A DNA stretch of 7,551 bases from the NCBI GenBank assembly GCA_030595845.1, contig JAUVCL010000094.1:1-7551 (forward strand), read 5' to 3'. Within the stretch, counting starts at the first letter, position 1, and every line of letters begins with the position of its first letter. Position numbers and translations under genes: made by a program. This document shows positions 7,126-7,551 of the stretch, in pieces. The notes beneath the pieces are model-generated. The model did not search any database. It saw only the letters and a program-made list of their open reading frames with translations, and had not been told where the DNA came from. The stretch comes from Campylobacterota bacterium (lineage in GTDB: Bacteria > Campylobacterota > Campylobacteria > Campylobacterales > Sulfurovaceae).

Positions 7126-7551
7126 TTAATTCGTTTTCTTTGATTCTTCTTCTATCTCATTGTAGTCTTGTCTGACCATAATAAGTTCAATGTCATGTTT
7201 TTTAATGATATCTGCCAGCTCTGTGATCATACGGTGTCTCAAGTCACTATATTCCATCTCAGTAGAGGATTTTACAAAAAAGCTTACACCAAAAGAGATA
7301 CCTCTTTTCGTATAATCATTGACTCCTGTAAGAATTATTTTATGACTATCAACACTTTTATTCTGTTTTAAAAATGCTGTAAGCTCTTTATCTATTGTAT
7401 CTAACAATAACTTGGGAGTATTTAGACTGAGGAAAAATTCTGTATCAACCCACATCGCTTCACGTGCACTGTAATTCTCTATCATTTCACTGGTAATATT
7501 ATGATTGGGTACAGTAAGGATGGTGTCAGAGATCGTCCTTATTTTAGTAGA
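7126..7551 (-). CDS. MscS-family mechanosensitive ion channel, C-terminal part (5' end outside window)
   Basis: The last 141 codons of a small-conductance mechanosensitive channel, which opens under membrane tension to release solutes during hypo-osmotic shock. The frame is open to the right edge and begins STKIRTISDTILTVPNHN, then ITSEMIENYSAREAMWVD. This matches the MscS beta-domain signature (R..d.....VPN......IeNyS.R). The rest (FFLSLNTP...LLDTIDKEL...ILTGVNDYTKRGISFGVSFFVKS...EYSDLRHRMITELADIIKKHDIEL) is the alpha/beta vestibule domain, ending in a short charged tail (EIEEESKKTN). The internal ATG at 7483-7485 falls inside the conserved beta-domain and is not the real start. The membrane helices and pore are outside the window, so the subfamily (YnaI, YbdG or other long form) cannot be assigned. 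The cardiolipin synthase frame begins within about 20 bases of the stop, indicating one operon. Confidence 0.85.
   Translation of the reverse strand, partial: STKIRTISDTILTVPNHNITSEMIENYSAREAMWVDTEFFLSLNTPKLLLDTIDKELTAFLKQNKSVDSHKIILTGVNDYTKRGISFGVSFFVKSSTEMEYSDLRHRMITELADIIKKHDIELIMVRQDYNEIEEESKKTN

Noticed and set aside
7126..7485. The MscS fragment as a complete small 119-residue protein
   Set aside because: The frame is open to the window edge, and the residues before the ATG (RTISDTILTVPNHN) are the conserved MscS signature, so the gene continues upstream.

Overview
The window is an AT-rich bacterial segment in which every supported gene lies on the minus strand. The gene set, the A/T-rich extended -10 promoter and the style of the proteins suggest a Campylobacterota (Sulfurovum/Sulfurimonas-like) chromosome. 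That assignment is inferred from protein flavour, not from a marker gene. No RNA gene, CRISPR array, insertion sequence, prophage or transposon was seen, and no stretch without a gene exceeds about 130 bases.

In transcription order (right to left) the first block is: the C-terminal part of an MscS-type mechanosensitive channel, cut by the right edge; a two-domain phospholipase D-type cardiolipin synthase; a YafD-like endonuclease/exonuclease/phosphatase protein whose start overlaps the synthase stop by one base (TGATG); and, after a 75-base gap, an RhlE-like DEAD-box RNA helicase. The first three are packed like an operon. The channel and the synthase both concern membrane tension or lipid composition.

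A 129-base intergenic stretch follows. It carries a good extended -10 promoter that coincides with an 8+8 bp palindrome resembling a Fur box, and it drives a YdiK/PerM-like AI-2E family membrane protein. A hairpin terminator closes that unit. The last block is a six-helix potassium channel with a TTLGYGD filter, followed directly by an FUSC/aromatic-acid-exporter-type membrane protein that runs off the left edge. These last two genes share a reading frame and are separated by a single TAG codon.

Five of the seven genes encode membrane proteins or membrane-lipid enzymes, so the window reads as envelope and osmotic housekeeping plus one RNA helicase. I found no convincing new multi-gene system. 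The points most worth a second look are the cardiolipin synthase start, where coding potential extends about 29 codons upstream to a strong Shine-Dalgarno but with no ATG, GTG or TTG; the Fur-like palindrome on the AI-2E promoter; and the stop/start junction between the potassium channel and the FUSC gene.
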